From assembly GCA_040882645.1 (NCBI GenBank), contig JBBEAX010000052.1, positions 38,775-102,774 of the forward strand: a DNA stretch of 64,000 nt, written 5' to 3'. The stretch comes from JAUYIV01 sp040882645. GTDB taxonomy: Bacteria; Actinomycetota; Acidimicrobiia; Spongiisociales; UBA11373. Position 1 is the stretch's first letter. Each line of letters starts with the position of its first letter. Of this stretch, positions 8,381 through 17,158 are shown piece after piece. Under the pieces are notes generated by a model. That model was not told the origin of the DNA and searched no databases. It saw only the letters and a program-made list of their open reading frames with translations. The translations under genes and the position numbers were made by a program.

Positions 8381-9628
8381 GTGGATGAGACCACTGTCAT
8401 TCTGCGTTTCCTGCTGGCAGCGGCCCTCGGTGCGCTGATCGGGCTCGAACGCCAGGTGGCTCGCGGCAGCGAGAGCATGGCGTTCTCCGGGATGCGGACG
8501 TTCGCCCTCTACGCGGTGTGGGGGGCCGGGGCGGCGTTCATGGGCGCAGAGATCGGTCAGGCGGCCTTCGCCGTTGCCGCCGCCGGATTCGTCGCCCTGC
8601 TCGTGGTCGAGTACTACTCGAAGGCCCGCGGCGGCGGAACCGGGACGACGACCGAGGCGGCTTCCTTCGCAGCCTTCCTCATCGGCGTCCTGGTGTGGTC
8701 CGAACACGAAGTACCCGCGCTGGCACTGGCGGTCGGCGTCGCCGCCCTCCTCCAGTCCAAGGTCTGGATTCACGGGGTCGTGGGCCGATTCACCGACGAG
8801 GACCTGCGGGCGCTGCTGCGTTTTGGCGTCCTCACTGCCGTGATCCTGCCCCTCGTGCCGAATCGCAACCTCGGGCCCTTCGAGGCGATCAACCCCTTCG
8901 AGATTTGGTTGATGGTCGTCTTCGTCGCCGGGATCGGGCTGGCAGGTTATGTGGCGCTCCGCGCCCTCGGCCCGCGGGGTCTGGCCCCCACCGGGCTCCT
9001 CGGCGGTTTGGTCTCATCGACCGCGGTGACCCTCGGCTTCGCCCGGATGAGCCGGCGGTCGCCTGAGGTGACCGGTTCGCTCTCCGCCGGGATCCTGGCC
9101 GCGTCGGGCGTCATGTACGCGCGCGTGCTGATCGAAGCCTTCGTGGTGGAGCCGCAGCTCGGCCGCCGTCTGATCATCCCCCTCTCGGCCCTGTTCGTGG
9201 CGGTCATTGGGTCGGCAGCCGTCACCTGGCGACGATCGGCGCGCCACGACGCGGCCGACTCCGACCTGAAGCTCCGCAATCCAGTGACGATCGCCAGCGC
9301 CCTTCAGTTCGGGGCGTTGTATGGCACGGTGGTGTTCGTCGCCAAGGCCCTCATCGACAACGTGTCGCAGGCATCGCTGAGTGCCGTCGGCGCGGTTTCT
9401 GGCATCAACGATGTCGACGCAATCACCTTGGCGACCGCCAACTTCGTGCGAAGCGGGACGGTGCCGGTCGACACAGGAGCCAAAGCGGTGATGGCGGCGG
9501 TGGCCGTCAACACCATCGTCAAGGCCGGGCTGTCGATGGTGCTCGGCTCCAAATCCTTGGGCATTCGGGTTGCCGCCATCCTGGTTCCAGCAGCCGTGGG
9601 AGCGGGGGCTGCCTGGTTCCTGGTGTGA
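8381..9628 (+). CDS. MgtC/SapB-like membrane protein with DUF4010-type C-terminal part
   Basis: About 415 residues from the GTG two bases after the zinc-finger stop; this start gives the N terminus VDETTVILRFLLAAALGAL expected for the MgtC fold (GALIGLERQ follows). The N-terminal third is MgtC/SapB-like, and the remainder is strongly hydrophobic with a conserved-looking LRNPVTIASALQFG segment near the middle of the DUF4010 part. About ten membrane segments can be counted. The role may be ion or osmotic homeostasis; that is family-level inference. It closes the operon that begins at 5032. Confidence 0.8.
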   Translation: MDETTVILRFLLAAALGALIGLERQVARGSESMAFSGMRTFALYAVWGAGAAFMGAEIGQAAFAVAAAGFVALLVVEYYSKARGGGTGTTTEAASFAAFLIGVLVWSEHEVPALALAVGVAALLQSKVWIHGVVGRFTDEDLRALLRFGVLTAVILPLVPNRNLGPFEAINPFEIWLMVVFVAGIGLAGYVALRALGPRGLAPTGLLGGLVSSTAVTLGFARMSRRSPEVTGSLSAGILAASGVMYARVLIEAFVVEPQLGRRLIIPLSALFVAVIGSAAVTWRRSARHDAADSDLKLRNPVTIASALQFGALYGTVVFVAKALIDNVSQASLSAVGAVSGINDVDAITLATANFVRSGTVPVDTGAKAVMAAVAVNTIVKAGLSMVLGSKSLGIRVAAILVPAAVGAGAAWFLV

Positions 9629-9732
9629 ACCCGGCATAACTGGCGACTCGCTGCGCACCACACCATCCGGGTCGATCGGCTCTGGTGACGACGCGGTGCC
9701 CCGGAGAGGCTGAAGCCAGGCAGGAGGGCTCG

Positions 9733-11067
9733 ATGAAGCAGAGCGACGGCTGGCTGCAGGGCTCGCACGGCACGGTCTACTACCGGCGGTGGGTCGAGGC
9801 GGCACCGATCCGCCGTATCGTCCTTGTCATCCACGGGTATGCCGAGCACGGCGGGCGCTACGCCCATGTCGCGGAGGCCCTGACTGCCGTTGGTGCCGCG
9901 GTCTACGCCGGGGACCATGCCGGCCACGGACGCTCGGACGGGGAACGAGCCCTCATCACCGACTTCGAGCGCGCCGTCGACGACCTCCGCCGCCTGGCCG
10001 GTATCGCCCGTGCCGAGCATCCCGGGGTCCCCCTGGTGCTGGTGGGGCATTCGATGGGCGGACTACTCGCCGGGCGATTCGCCCAGCGATGGCCCGAAGA
10101 GGTCGCGGGAGTGGCGTTCTGCGGCGCAGTCATCGGTGACTGGGCGTGGGCCCGCCGGGTGCTCGCGCAGCCGGAATTGCCCTACATAGAGTTCGACCCG
10201 GCCGCCCTCTCCCGCGATCCGGCGGTGGGCGTCGCTTACGCCTCCGACCCCCTCGTCTATCACGGCCAATACAAGCGCGGCCTCCTCGAAGCAGAAGTGG
10301 CCGCCCTGGATCGTTTCCAGGCCGATATCGGCCGCCTCGACATGCCCGTTCTGTTCCTCCACGGGAGCGAGGACCCCTTTGTCCCCCATGAGCGGTCGCT
10401 GCAGGCGGTCCGGGACATGGCCACCGACGACGTCACCATTCGCACCTACCAGGGTGCCCGTCACGAGGTGCTCAACGAGTCGAACCGAGCCGAGGTGATC
10501 GCGGATCTCACGGCGTGGATTGGGCGCTTCAGCCCTCCCGGGGCGGCCGAACACGGGGCCTCGCCGCCGGAGGAGCACGTGGGCGTCCTGTTCCCGAGCC
10601 GGGAGTCTGCCCGGGCGGCAGTGGAGCAGCTCCACCGCGCCGGTGTCGTCGATGAGGCATTCGAGGCAGCCGTCGGTGGCGGCGGCTCCCACCTGTTCGA
10701 GGAGGACATCTCCTCAGAGGTGGCTCACGCCGTCACTCGGGGAATAGCCGTCGGGATCCCGATCGGGGCAGCAGTCGGTGCGATGTTCATCCCGGTGATC
10801 GCAGCAGTTGCGGGCACGACCGTCGGCATTGCGGGCGGAGTCGCCGGCGCGATGGCCGGCGCCTTCGTAGGTGCCTACTTCGGAGCCTTTTTCGGGTTCG
10901 CCGCCCGGAGTCCCGCCATGGCCGAGGAGCTCGCTTGGGAGCTCACCCGGGTCGCCCGGGGCGAGGTCCTGGTCATCGTCGAGGATCGCGGACGCAGGCA
11001 CCAGGTCGAGGAGATACTCACCACAAACGATGGTCGGCTGATCCATCCGACCCGCCACGCCGCCTGA
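9733..11067 (+). CDS. Monoacylglycerol-lipase-like hydrolase fused to a glycine-zipper domain
   Basis: 444 residues. Residues 1-275 are an alpha/beta hydrolase of the lysophospholipase/monoacylglycerol-lipase type: oxyanion segment HGYAEHGGRY, nucleophile Ser107 in GHSMGG, acid Asp in HGSEDPFVP and catalytic His in GARHEVL. Residues 285-444 begin HVGVLFPSRESA, like a stress-protein (DUF1269/YflT-like) ferredoxin fold, then carry a long Gly/Ala helix pair (GAVGAMF, GGVAGAMAGAFVGAYFG) able to insert in or associate with membranes. The start is supported by GGAGGG seven bases upstream. The combination suggests a membrane-attached lipase; the substrate is unproven. Confidence 0.82.
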   Translation: MKQSDGWLQGSHGTVYYRRWVEAAPIRRIVLVIHGYAEHGGRYAHVAEALTAVGAAVYAGDHAGHGRSDGERALITDFERAVDDLRRLAGIARAEHPGVPLVLVGHSMGGLLAGRFAQRWPEEVAGVAFCGAVIGDWAWARRVLAQPELPYIEFDPAALSRDPAVGVAYASDPLVYHGQYKRGLLEAEVAALDRFQADIGRLDMPVLFLHGSEDPFVPHERSLQAVRDMATDDVTIRTYQGARHEVLNESNRAEVIADLTAWIGRFSPPGAAEHGASPPEEHVGVLFPSRESARAAVEQLHRAGVVDEAFEAAVGGGGSHLFEEDISSEVAHAVTRGIAVGIPIGAAVGAMFIPVIAAVAGTTVGIAGGVAGAMAGAFVGAYFGAFFGFAARSPAMAEELAWELTRVARGEVLVIVEDRGRRHQVEEILTTNDGRLIHPTRHAA

Positions 11068-11080
11068 GCGCGGTCCCCAG

Positions 11081-11845
11081 TCAGTCGGCTGGCCGGCGCA
11101 CCACCGTCTCGGACTCCCGGGAGTCCACGGGTTCGAACCCTCGGGCGTCGTACATCTGGCGCGGCCCCCGGAAGTGCCCCGGGTCACCTTCTTCGGGCGA
11201 TAGGAGGGGATACCCCTCGACCCAGGCTCCTCCCCTGGCACCGGTGTCGGCGATCACCCAGTCGAGCAATGCCCCGGCCACCCCGTGCTTCCGGTAGGGC
11301 GGCGAAATCACGAAGCACGAGACGCCGATCACCGAAGTCGGGTCGGGACCATCGGGCTCGGGCGTGTGGTGCTTTCCGTAGGTGTCCCGGGTGGAGGCAT
11401 TTACCCAGCCGGCCACCTTGCCATCGACATAGGCGAGATATCCGAAGGTGCTGCCGTTGCGCAGCCGCTCGATCATCGCCGCCCGATTGTCGCTCCACAG
11501 GCGTTCCGGGTCGTCGGCGGCGGGGGGCTCATGCGGCTCCCGGCAGTAACACGAAGCCCAATCCGGGTTACCGGCAAAGCCCTCGCGATCGAACAAACGC
11601 AGCCAGTCGTCGATCCGGTCGGCGGTGACCGGATGCACCGTGACCTCACCGATCTCGCTCAGCCGCTCGGTGGGGCCATCGACCCGCTCGACGGCCGCCG
11701 CGTAGTTGATGGCGTAGTTGCGAAGGGAATGCTCGGGATAGGACCAGTCATGGTCCTTGGCGGCGTGCTCGACGAACCGATCGGCAACCGCCTCCGCATC
11801 GTCGCCTTCGACCACGACCTCGCACGCAAAGCACCCAGACCTCAA
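11081..11845 (-). CDS. GNAT-family N-acetyltransferase with N-terminal DUF1059-like segment
   Basis: 254 residues. The first 45 (CFACEVVVEGDDAEAVADRFVEHAAKDH) resemble the small DUF1059 fold with Cys and His residues. The rest is an acetyltransferase: GKVAGWVN on strand 4, then VISPPYRKHGVAGALL, the acetyl-CoA pyrophosphate loop (consensus R/Q-x-x-G-x-G/A), and a late QMYDARGFEPV strand. The start is a TTG, chosen because a strong AGGAGG lies seven bases upstream and the frame has no better start. The acceptor is unknown. It is transcribed towards the end of the hydrolase gene, 13 bp away. Confidence 0.78.
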   Translation of the reverse strand: MRSGCFACEVVVEGDDAEAVADRFVEHAAKDHDWSYPEHSLRNYAINYAAAVERVDGPTERLSEIGEVTVHPVTADRIDDWLRLFDREGFAGNPDWASCYCREPHEPPAADDPERLWSDNRAAMIERLRNGSTFGYLAYVDGKVAGWVNASTRDTYGKHHTPEPDGPDPTSVIGVSCFVISPPYRKHGVAGALLDWVIADTGARGGAWVEGYPLLSPEEGDPGHFRGPRQMYDARGFEPVDSRESETVVRRPAD

Positions 11846-11888
11846 GACGCCGCCTCCTGTGATCGGACCAAGCTAACGGGTGTCAGTC

Positions 11889-11911
11889 GCTGCCCGCTGC
11901 CCGCTACCCGC
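11889..11911. repeat. Heptamer repeat tract (GCTGCCC type)
   Basis: GCTGCCC, GCTGCCC and GCTACCC follow each other with exact 7-bp period and are continued by GCAAG, the same junction as at 13385 and 58770. It lies in the 150-bp gap between two minus-strand genes. Further GC-rich palindromic DNA (GCGGCCGAGCGCAGCGAGG) lies to its right before the amine oxidase stop. Confidence 0.7.
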
Positions 11912-11995
11912 AAGCGGCGCGCTGACGCGGTTTCGCCCATCGCCGGCCAGGCGAAGCCAGGCCGAATCGCCCATCGCGGCCGAGCGCAGCGAGGC

Positions 11996-13348
11996 CTACC
12001 CAATCGGCAAGCGTTCGAGAATGGCGTGGCGGATCCGGGGGCGGCGGCCGGTCTGCTCGGCCCGGTCGATCGACTCGGTGAGGATCCGGCCCAGGTTCAC
12101 CCCGGTCCACCTGAGCGGCTCGGGCTCCCACTTGCGCGACCGGTGACCCACCCAGGGCAGATCGGCCAGATCGGATCGCCGGTCGAGGATGAGATCGCGC
12201 AGGGTGCGGCCGGCCAGGTTCGCCGCGGCGACCCCTTGACCCACATAGCCACCGGCGGCTGCCTCCCCGCTCGCACGATCGAAGCGGATCGATGGCTGCC
12301 AGTCACGCGGTATCGCCAGGGGGCCGCCCCAGGCCGCCTCGATCTCGGTGCGGGCGAGCGCGGGGAACATGGCACGCAGCGTGCGCCCCAGGTAGTCGAA
12401 CACGTCGGGCTCGTGGTCGAAGCCGGGCCGGATCCGTGACCCGTAGTGATACGGCGCACCCCGGCCCCCGAAGGCAATCCGCCCGTCGGCGGTGCGCTGC
12501 CCGTAGACGATGAGGTGGCGGCCGTCGGAGAAGGTCTCCCGCTCCCCCAGCCCGATCTCGCTCCAGGTGCCTGCGTCCAACGGCTCGGTGACGATCATCA
12601 GCGAGTAGACCGGGATCACCGCCCGGGTGTGCTGCCGATAGGCCTCCGTGGCCCGGACGACGATCGGCGCCCGGACCAACCCGCCCGCGGTCCTGACCCC
12701 GCCCGGGACGATCGTCCCCGGGCTGAGCTCGTAGACCTGCACCCCCCGGCGCTCGCACGCCTCGGCGAGACCCAGCACCAACCGGGCGGGTTCGAGCGCG
12801 GCGCAGTGCGGGGTGTAGGTGGCACCCTTGACCACCGCCGGCCGGATCCGCTCGTGGGTCTCAACCGCATCCAGCCACCGCAAATCCTCGCGGCCGAAAC
12901 CCGCTTCATGCTTGATCGCCACCGCCCGGCGCAGGTTGTGCACCTGGGCGTCGCAGGTGGCCACGACCACGGTGCCTCCCCGATGGAAGTCGCAGTCGAT
13001 GCTCTCGGCGTCGAGGACCCGTTCCATCTCGCCGAGCGTCTCGTACATCGCGACTTGGAGGCGGCGGGCGGCGTCGCGGCGCTTCGGATCTGCCAAAGCC
13101 TTGTCGAGCCCGGCCAGTTTGCCCGACGCCCAACCGCCATTGCGCCCGGATGCCCCGAACCCCACGCGCTCGGCTTCCAGCACCGCGATGCGCAGGGAGG
13201 GGTCGGCCTCCGCCAGGTAGTAGGCGGTCCACAGCCCGGTGTATCCCGCCCCCACGATGCACACGTCGACATCGAGGTCTCGCTCGAGCCGGGATCGCAC
13301 CGGTCGCTCGGCACGCGACATCCAGAACGAGACCGGTTCGGCACGCAT
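11996..13348 (-). CDS. FAD-dependent amine oxidase, gamma-glutamylputrescine-oxidase-like (DAO family)
   Basis: 450 residues of the D-amino-acid-oxidase/GlpO superfamily: FAD motif VCIVGAGYTGLW near residues 29-40, the GFGASGRNGGW motif that marks the PuuB/OrdL branch, and a late GYVGQGVAAANLAG flavin-binding segment. These enzymes oxidise primary or secondary amines to aldehydes with release of hydrogen peroxide. The neighbourhood (polyamine ABC importer, two aldehyde dehydrogenases, a class III aminotransferase) supports a polyamine or glutamylated polyamine as substrate. The start was placed at ATG 13348, giving a normal distance to the FAD motif; further upstream the frame runs into repeat DNA. 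No strong ribosome site is visible. Confidence 0.82.
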   Translation of the reverse strand: MRAEPVSFWMSRAERPVRSRLERDLDVDVCIVGAGYTGLWTAYYLAEADPSLRIAVLEAERVGFGASGRNGGWASGKLAGLDKALADPKRRDAARRLQVAMYETLGEMERVLDAESIDCDFHRGGTVVVATCDAQVHNLRRAVAIKHEAGFGREDLRWLDAVETHERIRPAVVKGATYTPHCAALEPARLVLGLAEACERRGVQVYELSPGTIVPGGVRTAGGLVRAPIVVRATEAYRQHTRAVIPVYSLMIVTEPLDAGTWSEIGLGERETFSDGRHLIVYGQRTADGRIAFGGRGAPYHYGSRIRPGFDHEPDVFDYLGRTLRAMFPALARTEIEAAWGGPLAIPRDWQPSIRFDRASGEAAAGGYVGQGVAAANLAGRTLRDLILDRRSDLADLPWVGHRSRKWEPEPLRWTGVNLGRILTESIDRAEQTGRRPRIRHAILERLPIG

Positions 13349-13384
13349 GAACAGAGAGTAAGCCGTCTGCCTTTCGCAAGAAGG

Positions 13385-13510
13385 GCTACCCGCCGCCCGC
13401 TGCCAGCCTCCCGCAAGAACGATCGGGCGCCAGCGCCCCTCCACCGACCGGCTGCTACCGGCAGCGGCTGCGGATCGCAGTTTCTTGCCGGTAGCGGGTG
13501 GCGGGCAGCG
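13385..13510. repeat. Large inverted repeat built of heptamers
   Basis: Left arm 13385-13412: GCTACCC, GCCGCCC, GCTGCCA, GCCTCCC, then GCAAGAAC. Right arm 13478-13510: a TTCTTGCC junction then GCGGGTG and GCGGGCA units, which are reverse complements of the left-arm type. Both arms keep a strict 7-bp phase. The element fills the gap between the amidohydrolase stop and the amine oxidase start and could fold as a long imperfect hairpin in DNA or RNA. Confidence 0.72.
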
Positions 13511-13511
13511 A

Positions 13512-15125
13512 TCAGGCTTCGAAAACCACCTCTCCCCCGATCACCGTCATGCCCACACCGATCGAGGCGATGTCGGCGGAGGTGAACGGGTTGCCGTCGA
13601 GAACGGCCAGGTCGGCGATGGCCCCGGGGCGGATCGTGCCCCGGTCGCCATCGAGATGGTTCACGAATGCCGACCCGGCAGTGAACGCCGCCAGGGCGTC
13701 GGCCACCGAGATTCGCTCATCGGGCAGGAATGGGGGACGCGAGTCGTCACCGATGACCTTGCGATTCACCGCGGCATCGACCTGCTGCATGACGTCTGGC
13801 GTGGTCACCGACCAGTCGCTCCCCATCGCCAGCATGCCTCCGGCATCGAGGATGCTGCGGAACGGGTATTGGTGACCCCGACATTGTGGATCGAGAAACG
13901 GCATCGTCATCACGTCCATGGCGTCGTCGTGGCAGGCCCACAGCGCCTGGGCATTGGCCACCGCGCCCACCTCCCGAAAACGAGGGATGTCGTCGGGATC
14001 GACCACCTGGATGTGGGCGAGGTGGGGACGGAGGTCGGTGGGGTGGCCGATCCGGGCATTCGCCGCGGCGACGGCGTCGAGCGCCCCGCGCACCGCCGCG
14101 TCGCCCAGGGCATGGAAGTGCGGTTGGAATCCGCGCCGCATCACCGCCTCCACGATGTCGGGGAGGGCTGCTGGGTCGATGTGATCCGAACCCGTGTTGG
14201 TGGTGGATCGGCCCTGATCGTCTAGGTACGGCAACAGCATTCGCGCGGTGAAGTTCTCGCAGACGCCGTCGAGCATCAGCTTCACTGAGCCGGCGTCGTA
14301 CCGGTCCACGGAGCCGCGCCGACGATCCTCGAAGTCCTCCAATTGATCCATGCCGTCATCCGGCTCCCACCAATGGGCTCCCCGCACCGAGACCCGCAGC
14401 CTGCCATCGGCGGCGAGCCGGGCGTAGGACTCGTGGAGTCGGCGGCCCACCGCAGCGTCCTGCCAGGCGGTGATGCCGAGTGAGATCAGGTGCTCCTGGG
14501 CGGCAAGCAGGGCGCGTTCGATGTCCTCGTCGGTTTCGGGAGGCAGGGCACGCTCGATCAAGTCCATGGCGCCCTCCTGGAGGGTCCCCTGCGGCGTCCC
14601 ATCCGGCAGCCGTTCGATCCGGCCGAAGGCCGGATCCGGGGTGGTCAGATCGATACCGGCCGCAGCGAAGGCCCTGGTGTTGGCCCATCCCGCATGTCCA
14701 TCGGCGACTCGCAGATAGGCGGGTCGATCAGGCACCAGGGCGTCGAGGAGATCGCGGGTTGGCATCCCCCGCTCGAACCAGTCGAACCGCCACCCGCCGC
14801 CAGTCACCCAGGATCGGTCGGGATTCTCGACGGCGTAGCGGCTGATCAGGGCCTCGGCGTCGCCGCGGACGGCGGTGCCGGACAGATCACAACCAAGCAT
14901 GTTCCGCCCCGCCGTAGCGGGGTGCACGTGGGCATCCTGAAAGCCGGGCAACAGCACGCGCCCGTCGAGGTCGATCACCCGGGTGTTCGGCCCGATCGAT
15001 CGGTCGACCTCCGATCCGCCCACCGATGAGATCCGTGCTCCGGCCACACCGACTGACCTAGCCCACGACCGCGCCGCGTCGGCACGAAAGACGGACCCGT
15101 TGCGAAAGACGAGGTCGGCCGCCAT
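13512..15125 (-). CDS. Amidohydrolase family 3 protein (YtcJ-like)
   Basis: 537 residues. The N-terminal beta-sandwich strand (DLVFRNGSVFRAD) and LLPGFQDAHVHP, the first metal-binding His pair, are typical of exported or cytoplasmic amidohydrolase-3 proteins such as YtcJ. Further ligands are visible in QPHFHALGDAA and AMGSDWSV, and the C-terminal strand is GAIADLAVLDGNPF. No signal peptide is seen. Likely a hydrolase of an N-acyl or cyclic amide; the true substrate is unknown. It lies between the amine oxidase and the polyamine-binding protein gene on the same strand, so amide-linked polyamines are a possible but unproven substrate. Confidence 0.82.
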   Translation of the reverse strand: MAADLVFRNGSVFRADAARSWARSVGVAGARISSVGGSEVDRSIGPNTRVIDLDGRVLLPGFQDAHVHPATAGRNMLGCDLSGTAVRGDAEALISRYAVENPDRSWVTGGGWRFDWFERGMPTRDLLDALVPDRPAYLRVADGHAGWANTRAFAAAGIDLTTPDPAFGRIERLPDGTPQGTLQEGAMDLIERALPPETDEDIERALLAAQEHLISLGITAWQDAAVGRRLHESYARLAADGRLRVSVRGAHWWEPDDGMDQLEDFEDRRRGSVDRYDAGSVKLMLDGVCENFTARMLLPYLDDQGRSTTNTGSDHIDPAALPDIVEAVMRRGFQPHFHALGDAAVRGALDAVAAANARIGHPTDLRPHLAHIQVVDPDDIPRFREVGAVANAQALWACHDDAMDVMTMPFLDPQCRGHQYPFRSILDAGGMLAMGSDWSVTTPDVMQQVDAAVNRKVIGDDSRPPFLPDERISVADALAAFTAGSAFVNHLDGDRGTIRPGAIADLAVLDGNPFTSADIASIGVGMTVIGGEVVFEA

Positions 15126-15140
15126 CAGGGTGGGCGGGGA

Positions 15141-15164
15141 GGACGCCCGGCCTTCCGGACGTCC
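15141..15164 (-). terminator. GC-rich hairpin after the pot operon
   Basis: GGACG and CGTCC pair around a CCGG/CCGG inner stem with a 4-base loop, ten bases after the potD stop. There is no U-tract on the downstream side, so it would be an actinobacterial-type hairpin terminator or an mRNA-stabilising stem. Confidence 0.4.
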
Positions 15165-15173
15165 CCCGACGCC

Positions 15174-16262
15174 TCAGCTCTTGGCTTCCGCCAACTTGTC
15201 GGTGAAGTTGATCTCGTAATCACCGGTATCGGTGATCACCTCGAGGTTGGCGGTGGCGGTCCCGGCATAGAAGTCGACGACTTCCTCTTCGATGAACGGC
15301 GTGGCCGCCTCGTTGGGACTGCCGTAGTAGTTCCAATTGGTCAAGGCCGCCCCGTTCTCGGCATCCAGCAGGAAGTCGATGAACGTGTGGGCGGTACAAG
15401 GCGCGTTCGATACGGTCGGGATCGCCAGGTTGTCGATCCAGAGCGTCGCCCCCTCCTCGGGGAGGACATACACGAAGTTGTCCGGGTCGTCGGCCTCGCT
15501 GATCGCCACGATCATGTTGCCCGAGTAGCCGTGGGCCACAGCAACCTCGCCGTTCACCAGGTTCTCGTCGTACTGGTCGGAGTCGAACGTGGTGATGTAC
15601 GCCTTGGCGTCCTTGACCAGCTGGGTGGCCTCTTCGAGATGTTCCAGGGTCGTGTCGTTGAGTGAGTACCCGAGATATTCGAGGGCAGCGCCCATCGTCT
15701 CGCGCGGGTCGTTCAGCAGCGAGACACCGCCGGCGAAGTGCTGGGTGATCTCTGGGTCGAATACCAGTGCCCAACTCTCGACGAAGTACTCGCCTACCGC
15801 CTCCAGGTTCACCCCGAGCCCGGTGGTGCCGTATTGGTAGGCGACCGAGTACTCGCCGTTCGGGTCATAAGGCTGGGTGCGGAAGTCCTCGGCCAGGTTG
15901 CCGTAGTTCGCCAGGGCGTCCTTGTCGAGGGCATACAGCAGGCCTTCGTCGATCATGATCTTGATCATGTAATCGGAAGGCACCACGAGGTCGTAGGCCA
16001 CCCCTGACTGGAGCTGGGCGAGCATCGCTTCATTGGATTCGTAGAACGACTCAACCACATCGACGCTGTACTCGGCTTCGAACGCCGCGATCAGGTCGGG
16101 GTCCATGTACTCGGACCAGTTGTAGAAGTTGAGGGTGGTGCCGTCGATCTGGCCTACGTCGCACGCCAGCGCCTCGTCCCCGCTATCCGAGTCGTCGCCG
16201 CAGGCAGCCACCACCAGCACCAACGCGGCCGCTAGAGCGGCAAATTCACGAATCCGTTTCAT
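15174..16262 (-). CDS. potD: Polyamine ABC transporter substrate-binding lipoprotein
   Basis: 362 residues, periplasmic-binding-protein fold of the spermidine/putrescine type (PotD/PotF). The signal peptide ends in a lipobox (VVAAC, about residue 21), so the protein is membrane-tethered outside the cell. The mature part has NFYNWSEYMDPDLI and YDLVVPSDYMI, both near-diagnostic of PotD/PotF, and a late AIPTVSNAPCTAHTFIDFLL segment. The start follows a GGGAGAGAG ribosome site; an upstream in-frame ATG lacks one. It is the last gene of potABCD, 38 bp after potC. Whether putrescine or spermidine is preferred cannot be told. Confidence 0.9.
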   Translation of the reverse strand: MKRIREFAALAAALVLVVAACGDDSDSGDEALACDVGQIDGTTLNFYNWSEYMDPDLIAAFEAEYSVDVVESFYESNEAMLAQLQSGVAYDLVVPSDYMIKIMIDEGLLYALDKDALANYGNLAEDFRTQPYDPNGEYSVAYQYGTTGLGVNLEAVGEYFVESWALVFDPEITQHFAGGVSLLNDPRETMGAALEYLGYSLNDTTLEHLEEATQLVKDAKAYITTFDSDQYDENLVNGEVAVAHGYSGNMIVAISEADDPDNFVYVLPEEGATLWIDNLAIPTVSNAPCTAHTFIDFLLDAENGAALTNWNYYGSPNEAATPFIEEEVVDFYAGTATANLEVITDTGDYEINFTDKLAEAKS

Positions 16263-16300
16263 CGATCTCTCTCCCATGCTTTGACAATTTTTTCGCAACG

Positions 16301-17158
16301 TCATTGGCCATCGCCGATCGGGGTGACTCTAGTTCTCGAGGTCCTCTGCAGGCCGAGCGACAAGGCGACAAGCACCATCGATGCCACCAGCATCAGCGTG
16401 CTGATCGCGTTGATGAGCGGCGTCACTCCCCGCCTCACCAGACCAAATACATAAACCGGCAGGGTGGTCGCGCCCGGGCCGGCCACGAAGCTGGTCACGA
16501 CGACGTCGTCCAATGACAAGGTCAGGGCCAGCAGAGCCCCCCCGAGGACTCCCGGGAGGATGAGCGGCAGGGTGACGCGGCGGAAGGTCTGCCACCGAGA
16601 GGCATAGAGGTCGGCGGCGGCTTCTTCCAACCGGGGATCCATCATGCCCAACCGGGCCCGGACGACCACTGCCACGAACGAGATGTTGAACGCGATGTGG
16701 CTCAGCGAAATCGTGGTCACCCCGAACGAGGGGCGGAAACCCAGGGCCGAGTCGAGGAACTGGAAACCCTGGGCGAAGAAGAGCAGGAGCATCACCGCCA
16801 TCGTCACGTCCGGAATGATGATGGGCAGGTAGACGAGGCCATCGAAGGCTCGCTGACCGCGATAGCGGAACCGCTCCAACGACAGTGCCGCCATCGTCCC
16901 CAGGACCGTCGACACCAGGGTGCTGATCACCGCGACGATGACCGAGATCTTGATCGCGTTCAGCACTGCGTCGTTCGAGAGCACATCGCGGTACCACCGC
17001 AGTGAAGGCTCGGTCCAGATTCCGACATTGTTGTTCTCGTTGAACGAGAACACGATCAGCACGAGGATCGGGGCGTAGAAGAACGCGTAGACGATCCACG
17101 CATTGGTTGCGAGCAGCCGCTCCGACGGGCTCTTGGGCCGCAGCCCTACGGCGCTCAT
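16301..17158 (-). CDS. potC: Polyamine ABC transporter permease, PotC type
   Basis: 285 residues with six predicted membrane helices. The EAA loop that docks the ATPase reads EEAAADLYASRWQTFRRVTLPLILP. The N-terminal segment IVYAFFYAPILVLIVFSFN is characteristic of PotC/YdcV permeases. The ATG overlaps the potB stop by four bases (ATGA). It forms the inner-membrane channel together with PotB. Confidence 0.9.
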   Translation of the reverse strand: MSAVGLRPKSPSERLLATNAWIVYAFFYAPILVLIVFSFNENNNVGIWTEPSLRWYRDVLSNDAVLNAIKISVIVAVISTLVSTVLGTMAALSLERFRYRGQRAFDGLVYLPIIIPDVTMAVMLLLFFAQGFQFLDSALGFRPSFGVTTISLSHIAFNISFVAVVVRARLGMMDPRLEEAAADLYASRWQTFRRVTLPLILPGVLGGALLALTLSLDDVVVTSFVAGPGATTLPVYVFGLVRRGVTPLINAISTLMLVASMVLVALSLGLQRTSRTRVTPIGDGQ

